DNA of 64,000 bases from CAYULW01 sp964445815 (GTDB lineage Bacteria; Bacteroidota; Bacteroidia; Flavobacteriales_E; Vicingaceae), in assembly GCA_964445815.1 (NCBI GenBank), contig CAYULW010000003.1, positions 372,001 to 436,000 of the forward strand, given 5' to 3'. Numbering within the stretch: position 1 is the first letter of the stretch; each line of letters begins with the position of its first letter. This document shows positions 26,683-35,783 of the stretch, one piece after another. The notes under the pieces were generated by a model, which did no database searches, was not told where the DNA came from, and was given only the letters and a program-made list of their open reading frames with translations. Both the position numbers and the translations under genes were made by a program.

Positions 26683-28194
26683 TTAATCAAAAATATCTTG
26701 TTTAGTTCTTGGTCTTAAGTGAATTAGCCATTTAAAACCCTTATATCTTAAGTCCTTCACGGGATCTAATTCTCCCATGGGATACATGGTAGCTTTAGGT
26801 TGATTAATGAAAGAAATTGTATTGATTTTATGTTCTTTTAAGGTAATGTCAATGTCTGAGCTTTCGGCGACGTTTACACCAATGAATTTCTCTTGTTCAT
26901 CCTGTCCATAATAGGTGGTTTCTCCATTGCCTCGTACTGCAATTTTGTGCAACTCAGAATTTTTGAAATAACCCGTCATCTCTTTTCCTTTTATCTGATT
27001 GTACCTTAAGCTATCTATTTCTGAAACGATAAAGGCATCTTGTTCCAGAAAAATAGAGTGGATTTTTTTATCCTTCATACGAATATCAATTCGCACAGCA
27101 GTAAGCTGATTAGAATCACTCCATAAGACAGGTTCATCATAAAGTTTTACGATGGAATCGGAGAGAGAGTAGGCAATAGAGTCACATTTTCCTTGCAAAT
27201 CGGACTTGAAAATTTTGACTTTATGATAAGCCAGCATAAATTGTTTTTCTGCTTTATTTTTATGAAACTTAAATGTGTCGGCATGCATAAAGAGAGAATC
27301 TTCTTCTATGATTTGCACCATGAGTGGTTGCTGGGAAATCACGGCGCTATCTTGGTTTTCAAAAATTTCTCCATGCTGTCCGCTGATTAATACATTATTG
27401 GCTGTATCTGTAATAAGTATATCTCCATCGGCTTGACCATAACCAATCACACGGTCGTAAAACAATGTGTCTCCTTCCAATTTTCTACCGTCTGTAATGA
27501 TATAAGCATTATTAAAATAACGCGATTGGTCTTTTCTGGTATCATACCACCCTGTCTCACAGTAAATCAGATTACTATCACCGGTAATGGTAGTCGGTCC
27601 TAGAAAATTGACTAGCTCTGTATTACTAAAGTATTTAAGAGTGTCAGAATGCATAACGAAATTGGGGTTGGTCAGTACAACACTATCTTTGAACGTGAAA
27701 AGTTGTAGATCTGCAAAATAGTGACCGATGCGACTGATCAATACATTGCTATCATTCTTACTTTCGATGATTGCGCCGGAGTAATAATCGGCCACGTTAT
27801 TTTGACGATTATAAATCAATTCCGTACTTGTTAAAGTAAAGTCCGGATTAATGAGCTGTACTTCATCACCATTTACTTTTGCAATTTGTGTATCGCCATC
27901 ATAATCCAGATGATCGCCATACAAGTTAAGCGTGTCTCCTTGATTAATCCGGATGTTTCCAAAAGCTTCCAACTGGTTCTTGAATCGATACAGATAGGCA
28001 CTGTCGCAATACATCAGTGCATTTTGATGCCTGAATTGCACGTTTCCGATTAAGCGCTGTGCCTCAACATCACTTTTTTTGGTGTAGACCAGTTCTTCGG
28101 CATGTAGAATCTCAATTTTCTGCTTCTCCTGTCCCCATATCGAGAAGGAAACAGAGAATATGAATAAGAGAAAACATGCCTTAAGCCAATACAC
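26683..28194 (-). CDS. OstA-like (LptA/LptD N-terminal domain-like) envelope protein
   Basis: A 503-residue protein with a signal peptide (about 1-21, ending SIWGQ) and a long run of short beta-strands of the OstA/LptA type. Repeated phrases such as GNVQFRHQNALMYCDSAYLY, GNIRINQGDTLNLYGDHLDYDGDTQIAKV and GPTTITGDSNLIYCETGWYD are characteristic. These proteins form beta-taco folds that carry lipopolysaccharide across the periplasm, and this member is longer than LptA because of additional repeats. The first codon is GTG at 28194, which lies 14 bases inside the 3' end of purA; no ATG gives a complete signal peptide. Confidence 0.87.
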   Translation of the reverse strand: MYWLKACFLLFIFSVSFSIWGQEKQKIEILHAEELVYTKKSDVEAQRLIGNVQFRHQNALMYCDSAYLYRFKNQLEAFGNIRINQGDTLNLYGDHLDYDGDTQIAKVNGDEVQLINPDFTLTSTELIYNRQNNVADYYSGAIIESKNDSNVLISRIGHYFADLQLFTFKDSVVLTNPNFVMHSDTLKYFSNTELVNFLGPTTITGDSNLIYCETGWYDTRKDQSRYFNNAYIITDGRKLEGDTLFYDRVIGYGQADGDILITDTANNVLISGQHGEIFENQDSAVISQQPLMVQIIEEDSLFMHADTFKFHKNKAEKQFMLAYHKVKIFKSDLQGKCDSIAYSLSDSIVKLYDEPVLWSDSNQLTAVRIDIRMKDKKIHSIFLEQDAFIVSEIDSLRYNQIKGKEMTGYFKNSELHKIAVRGNGETTYYGQDEQEKFIGVNVAESSDIDITLKEHKINTISFINQPKATMYPMGELDPVKDLRYKGFKWLIHLRPRTKQDIFD

Positions 28195-29461
28195 TTTTTC
28201 GCATTAATGTTTGAGTACGATCAGGACCGACCGATACGATGGTAATAGGAGTCTCCAGATGTTGTTCTAAAAACTCAATATAGGCATTTAAAGAGTCAGG
28301 TATTTCATCAATACTATTCATGCCAGTTAAATCTTCCGACCATCCCGGCAAATCTTCATAAACAGGATTAAGATCATCTCCCAAAACATCAAATGGCAAA
28401 TAGTCAATTTCTTCGCCTTTGTGTCTGTATTTTGTACAAGCTCTAATGGTCTCAAACTCACTGAGCACATCTGCTTTGGTCATAATCAATTGAGTCACTC
28501 CATTGATCATGATGGCATATTTTAAGGCCGGAAGATCAATCCAACCACATCTTCTCGGCCGTCCGGTTGTTGCACCAAACTCATGCCCGGCTTTGCGCAT
28601 GCGTTCTCCAACTTCATCATTCAATTCACTTGGAAATGGGCCGCTCCCTACACGGGTACAATAGGCTTTGAAAATGCCATATACTTCTCCGATTTGATTG
28701 GGGGCGATACCTAAACCTGTGCAAGCTCCTGCTGTGATAGTATTGGAAGAGGTAACAAAAGGGTAGGAACCAAAGTCAATGTCTAATAAGGTCCCTTGAG
28801 CGCCTTCTGCCAATATACGCTGACCATTTTTGCGTTTTTCATTCACCAAATGCTCACTGTCTATCAAACTAAAAGATTTTAATTGATCAATGGCTTTTAA
28901 CCACTCACTCTCCATTTCTTCAAGATCGTAATCAAAATTATACTGGGAGAGTAGAGCAACGTGTTTGGCTTTTAGAGTCTCATATCTTTCCTTGAAGTTT
29001 GGTGTTTCTATATCTCCAACTCTCAGACCATTACGACCTGTTTTATCCATATAAGTAGGACCAATTCCCTTAAGGGTTGATCCTATCTTTTGTTTCCCTT
29101 TGGCCTGTTCAGAAGCAGCATCTAACAAACGATGAGTAGGTAAAATCAGATGTGCTTTTCTTGAAATCACCAAACGATCATTGATGTGGTCGACCATGGA
29201 AATTAATCCTGATATTTCTTTCATAAAAATGATAGGATCAATGACTACACCGTTGCCTACCACATTGAGTTTATTCTTGTGAAATATGCCAGAAGGAATG
29301 GTATGTAAAACGTGTTTAATACCATCAAACTCTAAAGTGTGCCCTGCATTTGGTCCTCCCTGGAATCGAGCTATTACATCATATTCAGGAGTTAAGACAT
29401 CAACTACTTTTCCTTTACCTTCATCTCCCCATTGAAGACCAAGTAATACATCTACCTTCAT
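28181..29461 (-). CDS. purA: Adenylosuccinate synthetase
   Basis: A 426-residue enzyme joining IMP and aspartate with GTP, the first committed step to AMP. The family is clear from VLLGLQWGDEGKGKVVDVL at the N-terminus (GTP-binding loop and catalytic Asp), GPNAGHTLEFDG near 36 (catalytic His), GSTLKGIGPTYMDKTGR near 127 and TTGRPRRCGWIDL near 298. The length is normal. Its ATG abuts the stop codon of the STAS gene, and its 3' end overlaps the OstA-like gene. It lies in the rsh-fur-STAS-purA cluster, so purine synthesis is physically linked to the (p)ppGpp synthetase gene. Confidence 0.98.
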   Translation of the reverse strand: MKVDVLLGLQWGDEGKGKVVDVLTPEYDVIARFQGGPNAGHTLEFDGIKHVLHTIPSGIFHKNKLNVVGNGVVIDPIIFMKEISGLISMVDHINDRLVISRKAHLILPTHRLLDAASEQAKGKQKIGSTLKGIGPTYMDKTGRNGLRVGDIETPNFKERYETLKAKHVALLSQYNFDYDLEEMESEWLKAIDQLKSFSLIDSEHLVNEKRKNGQRILAEGAQGTLLDIDFGSYPFVTSSNTITAGACTGLGIAPNQIGEVYGIFKAYCTRVGSGPFPSELNDEVGERMRKAGHEFGATTGRPRRCGWIDLPALKYAIMINGVTQLIMTKADVLSEFETIRACTKYRHKGEEIDYLPFDVLGDDLNPVYEDLPGWSEDLTGMNSIDEIPDSLNAYIEFLEQHLETPITIVSVGPDRTQTLMRKSVLA

Positions 29462-29809
29462 TTAATTATTTAGTTTAGATAATGCGCTTTGTATATCAGC
29501 TTCTATTTTAAAAACATTCGTCAGCTTGCTGGTTTCAATCAGCTTAAGCACTTTTTCAGATACTGCGCAAATGTATAATTCTCCATAGCTTTCACGAATT
29601 TTTGACAATAAAGTAATCAACACATTTAAACCTGCACTGTTAATATAATCAACCCTTGAAAAGTCGATAATGAATTTTTGTAACCCTCTTTCTAAAAGTC
29701 GATCAATATCTCTATACAAATCATCTGCTTCCGAGACATCAAATAATCTCCCTGAAAAAATAATAAGCTTTACTTGCCCTCTTTCGATTATGTAATATTC
29801 AAAATTCAT
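29462..29809 (-). CDS. STAS-domain protein (anti-sigma factor antagonist type)
   Basis: A 115-residue protein consisting of one STAS domain. The phosphorylatable serine of the SpoIIAA family is retained in VDYINSAGLNVLITLL (about 62-77). The start MNFEYYIIERGQVKLI at 29809 was chosen; a longer frame from 29857 would add 16 residues that run into fur. No anti-sigma kinase or sigma factor is nearby, so its partner must be encoded elsewhere. Between fur (10 bases away) and purA (0 bases), it is certainly part of their transcript. In other Bacteroidota, single STAS proteins act in partner-switching; whether this one does is inference. Confidence 0.85.
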   Translation of the reverse strand: MNFEYYIIERGQVKLIIFSGRLFDVSEADDLYRDIDRLLERGLQKFIIDFSRVDYINSAGLNVLITLLSKIRESYGELYICAVSEKVLKLIETSKLTNVFKIEADIQSALSKLNN

Positions 29810-29819
29810 GACATCGAAT

Positions 29820-30278
29820 TTATTTGCTTCTGTTTTCACATGAGCTGCACACTCCATATAAATTTAAAGAGTGATGCAAAATTTTAAAATCCAGCAATTC
29901 TCCAACTGTAGATTTAATGTTCTGAATCCTCGGATCACAAAATTCAATTACTTTATTGCATTGTGTGCATACCAAATGATCATGCTGTTTGAATTCGTAT
30001 GATCGCTCAAATTGAGACATGTTGTTCCCAAATTGATGTTTTCTTACCAAGTTGCATGCCATCAATAAGTCGATCGTATTATACAGTGTAGCACGACTCA
30101 CCCGGTATTTTTTGTTTTTCATGGAGACGTATAAGCCCTCAATATCAAAATGCCCTGCTTGATCATAGACTTCATGTAATATTGCAAAACGTTCTGGTGT
30201 TTTACGATGGCTGTTTTTCTCCAAATAGGCAGAAAAAATCTGGTTTACTTTTTCTAAGGTTTCAGAACTTTTAGACAT
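29820..30278 (-). CDS. Fur family transcriptional regulator
   Basis: A 152-residue metal-dependent repressor. The winged helix is at about residues 15-85 (KTPERFAILHEVYDQAGHFDIEGL, VSRATLYNTIDLLMACNLV). The C-terminal dimerisation domain has QHDHLVCTQCNKVIEF (about 93-108) and VCSSC at the end, giving two CxxC pairs for structural zinc, with HH in LHHSLNLYGVC. The ATG at 30278 is preferred over the TTG two codons upstream. Which metal or peroxide it senses (Fur, Zur, PerR) cannot be decided. It lies 53 bases after the rsh stop in the same direction. Confidence 0.93.
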   Translation of the reverse strand: MSKSSETLEKVNQIFSAYLEKNSHRKTPERFAILHEVYDQAGHFDIEGLYVSMKNKKYRVSRATLYNTIDLLMACNLVRKHQFGNNMSQFERSYEFKQHDHLVCTQCNKVIEFCDPRIQNIKSTVGELLDFKILHHSLNLYGVCSSCENRSK

Positions 30279-30331
30279 GTGCAAATCAAAGGCTCAAAGA
30301 TAGTCAAAATCAAAACTCGGACAAATGGGTG

Positions 30332-32536
30332 TTAGCCATCTATTCTCGATACGTTGATGACTCCATTTATATTTTTTAGCTTTCCAATTAGTTTTGTTAA
30401 ATGTTTGGTATTGTGTACGTAAACCATTATCCTTCCCTCAAATACACCATCGTCAGAATCAAAACTAATACTCCTCATATTCACATTGAGTTCACCTGAA
30501 ATAAGCCGAGTAATATTATTGACTAATCCCACATCATCAATTCCCGTGACTTTAATTCCGGCTAAAAAGGCAATTTTTTGTTGACTTGTCCACCTTGCCT
30601 TTACAATTCGATAGGCATAATTTGACATCAGTTGAACGGCATTTGGACAATTGGTCTTGTGAATTTTAATGCCGTCATTAATAGTAATGAAACCAAATAC
30701 CTCATCACCGGGAATGGGATTACAGCAAGGGGATATTTTGTAATCGAAATGATCCATTCCCTCGCCGATGACCAACATCTCTTCGCTTTTTCCACTGCGT
30801 TTCAGAGCCTGTTCCAGCTTACTTTCTGTTTTCTTTTCAGCACTTCGCCCAATAATTCTTTTGCCTTCTATTTTCAAGTTTTCAATACGGCTCAGGTCTA
30901 TTCGATCCAATTCAAATTTGAGATAAAGTTCTATGGGTGATGCTTCTCTGTATAATGCTTGAATGTGTTTGAGGTTTTCCTCATTATTCGTAAGGCCTAC
31001 TTTTTTTAGCCACTTCTCAAATTTTACTTTTCCGGCTGCTGCCAGTTTCTTTTTATCTTCTCTTAGGGCAGATTTGATCTTTGACTTCGCCTTTCCGGTA
31101 ATTACAAAATCTAACCAGCTCTCATTGGGTTTTTGCTTTTTTGAGGTAATGATTTCGACCTGGTCGCCACTCTTTAACTGAGTACTTAGGGGCACAAGCT
31201 TATGGTTGACTTTAGCTCCCATACAATGCGCTCCGACCTCTGAGTGAATCTCAAAGGCAAAGTCTAGTGCCGAGGCTCCTTTGGGCAGATTTTTAACTTC
31301 ACCTCTCGGTGTAAAAATGAAAATTTCTTCAGAAAAAAGGTTCAGTTTAAAATCATCAATAAATTCAATGGCATTGGCCTCAGGGTTTTCCAAGAGCTCT
31401 CTGATTTTATTGATCCAATTGTCAAAATTGGACTCTTCGGTTCCTTCCTTGTATTTCCAATGCGCAGCATAGCCCTTTTCAGCAATTTCGTCCATTCTTT
31501 TTGAACGAATTTGAACTTCAACCCATTTGCCGCCAGGACTCATTACGGTTGTGTGCAAAGATTCATACCCATTGGCTTTTGGATTGGAAATCCAATCTCT
31601 TAGTCGATCAGGATTGGGTTGATAAAAGTCAGTGACTATAGAGTAAGTGTTCCAGCATTCTTTTTTTTCATCTTCGGGTTTGGTGTCTAAAATAATGCGG
31701 ATGGCGAAAACATCATAGACTTCTTCAAAGCTGACATTTTTCTTCTTGATTTTATTGTAAATGGAATAAATGGATTTGGTGCGTCCCTTGATGTCAAATT
31801 TTACCTTTTGCTTTTCTAATTCTTGTTTGATTGGCAATGAAAATCTGTTGACAAACCTGGTTCTTACTGCCTTTGTCTTTTGAAGTTTGGTCTCTATGTC
31901 ATGATAAATGTCCGGTTCAGTATATTTAAGAGAGAGGTCTTCCAGTTCTGTTTTTAAAGCATATAATCCCAGACGATGAGCTAGAGGAGCAAATAGGAAA
32001 AGAGTTTCTGAAGCAATTTTAAGCTGCTTGTCCCTACGCATAGCGTCTAGGGTACGCATATTATGTAGTCGATCTGCCAGTTTGATGATGATGACACGAA
32101 CATCATCAGAGAGTGTCAGTAAGATTTTTCTAAAATTCTCTGCTTGCATGGAGACGGTGTAGTCTACCACCTCGGCAATTTTTGTTAATCCATCAATTAT
32201 GCTCCGTTCTTTGGAGCCAAACATTCTTTCAATGTCGTCTAAAGTAATATTGGTATCTTCTACTGTATCGTGCAAAAGAGCACATACAATGGAAGTAGTA
32301 CCTAAACCAATCTCTTCTGCAACAATTCGGGCAACCTCTATGGGATGATAGATATAAGGTTCGCCACTCTTTCTTCTCATATCACTATGTGCATCAACCG
32401 CCACGTCGAAAGCTTTCCTTACCCTCGCCTTATCTGCTCTTGTAGTTACTTTTTTACTCACCTTAAGCAGGTTTCGGTATTTGCGTTTTAGCTCTTTACG
32501 CTCAAACTCCTCGTCTATGATGTACTTTTCTGTCAA
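30332..32536 (-). CDS. Bifunctional (p)ppGpp synthetase/hydrolase (Rsh, RelA/SpoT)
   Basis: A 734-residue long RelA/SpoT homologue. The HD hydrolase domain at about 35-190 has intact YHPIEVARIV, HDTVEDT and RLHNMRTLDAMRRDKQLKIASETL. The synthetase domain at about 235-350 has GRTKSIYSIYNKIKKK, ANGYESLHTTVMSPGG and VEVQIRSKRMDEIAEKGYAAHWKYKEG. TGS (about 400-460), a helical/zinc-finger region and a C-terminal ACT domain (about 660-734) follow. With both catalytic sites complete it is predicted to make and degrade the alarmone. The first codon is TTG (32536); there is no in-frame ATG upstream, and the next ATG is at codon 53, too late for the HD fold. It is divergent from mutA with 61 bases between starts. 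Confidence 0.96.
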   Translation of the reverse strand: MTEKYIIDEEFERKELKRKYRNLLKVSKKVTTRADKARVRKAFDVAVDAHSDMRRKSGEPYIYHPIEVARIVAEEIGLGTTSIVCALLHDTVEDTNITLDDIERMFGSKERSIIDGLTKIAEVVDYTVSMQAENFRKILLTLSDDVRVIIIKLADRLHNMRTLDAMRRDKQLKIASETLFLFAPLAHRLGLYALKTELEDLSLKYTEPDIYHDIETKLQKTKAVRTRFVNRFSLPIKQELEKQKVKFDIKGRTKSIYSIYNKIKKKNVSFEEVYDVFAIRIILDTKPEDEKKECWNTYSIVTDFYQPNPDRLRDWISNPKANGYESLHTTVMSPGGKWVEVQIRSKRMDEIAEKGYAAHWKYKEGTEESNFDNWINKIRELLENPEANAIEFIDDFKLNLFSEEIFIFTPRGEVKNLPKGASALDFAFEIHSEVGAHCMGAKVNHKLVPLSTQLKSGDQVEIITSKKQKPNESWLDFVITGKAKSKIKSALREDKKKLAAAGKVKFEKWLKKVGLTNNEENLKHIQALYREASPIELYLKFELDRIDLSRIENLKIEGKRIIGRSAEKKTESKLEQALKRSGKSEEMLVIGEGMDHFDYKISPCCNPIPGDEVFGFITINDGIKIHKTNCPNAVQLMSNYAYRIVKARWTSQQKIAFLAGIKVTGIDDVGLVNNITRLISGELNVNMRSISFDSDDGVFEGRIMVYVHNTKHLTKLIGKLKNINGVINVSRIDG

Positions 32537-32572
32537 CTCTAAAACCGCTTTTATTCTAATTAATGAATGTAC

Positions 32573-32580
32573 TAACTTCG
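32573..32580 (+). promoter_or_regulatory. Probable -7 element (TAACTTCG) for the mutase operon
   Basis: One mismatch to TAnnTTTG, 17 bases before the mutA ATG, in the short gap between divergent rsh and mutA. Confidence 0.35.
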
Positions 32581-32597
32581 CAGCACAAATTTTACCT

Positions 32598-33659
32598 ATG
32601 ACAAAACAAGATGGCTTATTTAATGAATTTCCAATTCCGGGCCATCAGGAATGGAAAGATAAACTAAAAACTGATTTAAAGGGAAAATCATTTGAGGATT
32701 TAATCCATGAAGACGAGAATGGGTTTAGACATGCTCCGTTTTATCAGGCCAAAGATATAGATGCTTCCTGCTTAGCAGCTATTCAAGCTGCACAGCGTCT
32801 TGATTTGGATTGGGAAATTATTGAAAGTCAACCTTTAGTAAATGATGCTTATGTTGATCATTTAAGGGGTAAGGAGCTTCGTTTAAGCTCATATGATGAG
32901 TGTCAAAAAATTCAGATAGATGGGCGATATTATAAATCACTTGGAGCCAATATCAACAATGAATTGCTTGGCATTCTACAGCATGTGCTTGGTTATTTGG
33001 ATCATTACTCGGAATCAGGCCATGCGATTGACCAGATTGCAAATAAGTTGGAAATTCATCTTGCCTTTGGTTTAAGCTATTTTAATGAGATAGCAAAAAC
33101 AAGAGCACTTCGTTATTTACTTTCGGAAATCCTTAAGGCTTACAAAGTAGAAGCCCATTTACGAATAGTTGGGCATGGAAGTATGTATTACCTCAGTCAT
33201 TTGGATGCTCATACTAATCTGCTTCGAACGAGTAGTCAAGCCATGTCAGCTGTTATAGGAGGTTGTGATGCCATCTATGTTCCGGCATTTGATGCAATTG
33301 AAAATTCAAGTGAAAGAGGTGAGCGCTGGGCAAGAAATATACAGTTGATTTTGAAAGAAGAAGCCCATTTTAATAAAATTATTGATCCGGGTTCCGGAGC
33401 ATATTATATAGAGCATTTGACACTTCAAATTGTAGAATCTGTCTGGAAGTTGTTTCTAGAAGTAGAATCACAAGGTGGTTTTTTAACACTGCATAAAAAT
33501 GGAGATTGGTTATTGAGATTTGAAGAAAATAAAAAAGACAGATTAGATCAATATCAGAAGGATGAGAAAACACTCATAGGGGTGAATCAATTTCAAAATG
33601 AAAAAGGTGTCAAGTTAAAAACAGAGGAGAATACCTTATCAAAAGAGATCGAAATATGA
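32598..33659 (+). CDS. mutA: Methylmalonyl-CoA mutase small subunit, lacking the C-terminal domain
   Basis: A 353-residue catalytically inactive partner subunit of methylmalonyl-CoA mutase. The start is the ATG at 32598 (MTKQDGLFNEFPIPG). A longer frame beginning 39 codons upstream would run through the mutA promoter region into the 5' end of rsh, with no family similarity. The protein covers the N-terminal arm (EWKDKLKTDLKGKSFEDLI) and the TIM-barrel (AFGLSYFNEIAKTRALRYLLSEI near 155, DPGSGAYYIEHLT near 260), and stops at the GVNQFQNEKG segment. The B12-binding-like C-terminal domain of the classical ~620-residue small subunit is absent. That domain does not bind cobalamin in known small subunits, so activity may be preserved. 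The stop overlaps the large-subunit ATG (ATGA). Confidence 0.9.
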   Translation: MTKQDGLFNEFPIPGHQEWKDKLKTDLKGKSFEDLIHEDENGFRHAPFYQAKDIDASCLAAIQAAQRLDLDWEIIESQPLVNDAYVDHLRGKELRLSSYDECQKIQIDGRYYKSLGANINNELLGILQHVLGYLDHYSESGHAIDQIANKLEIHLAFGLSYFNEIAKTRALRYLLSEILKAYKVEAHLRIVGHGSMYYLSHLDAHTNLLRTSSQAMSAVIGGCDAIYVPAFDAIENSSERGERWARNIQLILKEEAHFNKIIDPGSGAYYIEHLTLQIVESVWKLFLEVESQGGFLTLHKNGDWLLRFEENKKDRLDQYQKDEKTLIGVNQFQNEKGVKLKTEENTLSKEIEI

Positions 33660-35776
33660 GACCGGACTTTAAGGATTTAGATTTTGAGTACAAGCATGAG
33701 CAAAAGATAAAGGCTCAGGAAACATGGGAAACGGCAGAGCAATTTAAATTGCAGTCTGCCTATTTTCAGATCGATGTAAAAGATTTAAAGCATGTCAATT
33801 ACCCTGCAGGTATAGCGCCTTATTTGAGAGGACCTTACTCAAGTATGTATGTGACAAGACCTTGGACCATTCGGCAATATGCCGGATTTTCTACGGCTGA
33901 AGAGTCCAATGCATTTTACAGGCGAAACTTAGCAGCAGGTCAAAAAGGTTTATCGGTAGCATTTGATTTGGCAACTCATAGAGGTTATGATTCTGACCAT
34001 CCAAGAGTAGTTGGCGATGTTGGTAAGGCAGGTGTGGCAATTGATTCTGTTGAGGACATGAAAATCTTGTTTGACCAGATTCCTTTGGATAAGATGTCTG
34101 TCTCTATGACCATGAACGGAGCAGTTATTCCTATCATGGCTTTTTATATTGTTGCTGCAGAGGAGCAAGGTGTACAACCGGCTCAATTAAGTGGAACAAT
34201 TCAGAATGATATTCTAAAGGAATTCATGGTCAGAAACACCTATATATATCCACCTCAGGCTTCTATGCGTTTGATTGCAGATATTTTTAAATATACTTCT
34301 GCAAACATGCCCAAGTTTAACTCCATAAGTATTTCGGGTTATCACATGCATGAGGCAGGAGCAAGTGCCGATATTGAATTGGCTTACACTTTAGCAGACG
34401 GATTAGAATACATTAAAACCGGGGTAGCTTCAGGATTGGATATTGATGATTTTGCACCTCGACTTTCCTTCTTTTGGGGAATTGGCATGAATCATTTTAT
34501 GGAGATTGCTAAAATGAGAGCGGCGAGGATGTTATGGGCCAAAATTGTAAAGCGATTTAATCCAAAAAATCCGAAGTCCATGGCTTTACGAACTCATTGT
34601 CAAACATCCGGTTATAGCTTAACAGAGCAAGACCCTTTTAACAATGTAGCGAGAACAACAATAGAGGCGATGGCTGCCGCTTTTGGTGGTACTCAATCTT
34701 TACATACCAATGCTTTGGATGAGGCAATTGCACTACCAACCGACTTCTCTGCGAGAATCGCCAGAAATACACAAATCTACTTGCAAAAGGAAGCAGAGAT
34801 TACCAGAACAGTTGATCCTTGGGCTGGCTCTTACTATGTGGAATATTTGACCCATCGCATTGCAGAAAAAGCCTGGACTTTAATAGAGGAGGTAGAAGAA
34901 TTAGGAGGAATGGCTAAAGCCATAGAGCAGGGGCTCCCAAAATTGAAAATAGAAGAAAGTGCCGCAAGGAAACAAGCAAGAATTGACTCAGGTAAGGAGA
35001 TCATTGTTGGTGTTAATAAATACCAGGTGGAAGAAAAGGCTGACATAGAGGTTTTGGATATTGACAATGTAAAAGTGCGTAAAAGCCAGATTGATCGAAT
35101 AAATGAGGTCAAAAAGAATAGAGATAATGCAGCCGTTAAAGTTGCTCTTGATCGTATTACAAAGGCAGCTGCAGAACAAAAAGAGAACTTGTTAGAATTG
35201 GCGGTTGATGCAGCTAGAAAGCGTGCAACTCTTGGCGAAATTTCAGATGCGATGGAAGCAGAGTTTGGACGTTATCAGGCAAAAATTAAATCAATTTCCG
35301 GAATATATTCTCAAGAAGCAATGGAGGATCAGGACTTTAAAACATCATTGGCAATGGCTGACAAATTTGCCGAGAAAGAGGGGAGAAGACCTCGAATAAT
35401 GGTGGCAAAAATGGGACAAGACGGACACGATCGTGGGGCTAAGGTTATTGCGACATCTTTTGCTGACATCGGATTTGATGTAGATATCGGTCCTTTGTTT
35501 CAGACACCTGAAGAGGTCGCTAAACAAGCCGCGGAAAATGATGTGCATGTAATCGGAGTATCTTCTCTGGCCGCCGGTCATAAGACTTTAGTTCCTCAAG
35601 TGATCAAGGCACTTGAATATCTTGGCCGAGAAGACATTATGGTTATAGTTGGCGGTGTAATCCCTGAGCAGGATTATTCTTTTCTATGGGATGCAGGAGT
35701 AGCCGGTATATTTGGCCCGGGGACTAAAATATCTAAGGCAGCTCAGGATGTATTAGAGATACTGTTGAGAGACTAA
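33656..35776 (+). CDS. mutB: Methylmalonyl-CoA mutase large (catalytic) subunit
   Basis: A 706-residue adenosylcobalamin enzyme interconverting methylmalonyl-CoA and succinyl-CoA. The TIM-barrel has TRPWTIRQYAGFSTAEESN (about 63-81), SVSMTMNGAVIPIMAFYI (about 145), QNDILKEFMVRNTYIYPP (about 182), RTHCQTSGYSLTEQDPFNN (about 312) and GGTQSLHTNALDEAIALPT. The C-terminal cobalamin domain (about 575-700) carries the His ligand in GQDGHDRGAKVIA, plus VSSLAAGH and IVGGVIP. It is translationally coupled to mutA through a 4-base overlap. With accC nearby it could belong to propionate degradation or, in reverse, propionate formation. Confidence 0.98.
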   Translation: MRPDFKDLDFEYKHEQKIKAQETWETAEQFKLQSAYFQIDVKDLKHVNYPAGIAPYLRGPYSSMYVTRPWTIRQYAGFSTAEESNAFYRRNLAAGQKGLSVAFDLATHRGYDSDHPRVVGDVGKAGVAIDSVEDMKILFDQIPLDKMSVSMTMNGAVIPIMAFYIVAAEEQGVQPAQLSGTIQNDILKEFMVRNTYIYPPQASMRLIADIFKYTSANMPKFNSISISGYHMHEAGASADIELAYTLADGLEYIKTGVASGLDIDDFAPRLSFFWGIGMNHFMEIAKMRAARMLWAKIVKRFNPKNPKSMALRTHCQTSGYSLTEQDPFNNVARTTIEAMAAAFGGTQSLHTNALDEAIALPTDFSARIARNTQIYLQKEAEITRTVDPWAGSYYVEYLTHRIAEKAWTLIEEVEELGGMAKAIEQGLPKLKIEESAARKQARIDSGKEIIVGVNKYQVEEKADIEVLDIDNVKVRKSQIDRINEVKKNRDNAAVKVALDRITKAAAEQKENLLELAVDAARKRATLGEISDAMEAEFGRYQAKIKSISGIYSQEAMEDQDFKTSLAMADKFAEKEGRRPRIMVAKMGQDGHDRGAKVIATSFADIGFDVDIGPLFQTPEEVAKQAAENDVHVIGVSSLAAGHKTLVPQVIKALEYLGREDIMVIVGGVIPEQDYSFLWDAGVAGIFGPGTKISKAAQDVLEILLRD

Positions 35777-35783
35777 GCATCGT

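Noticed and set aside
32481..32597. Extended N-terminus of the mutase small subunit
   Set aside because: The added residues run antisense into the 5' end of rsh and through the promoter region and do not resemble the family; the ATG at 32598 gives the conserved N-terminal arm.
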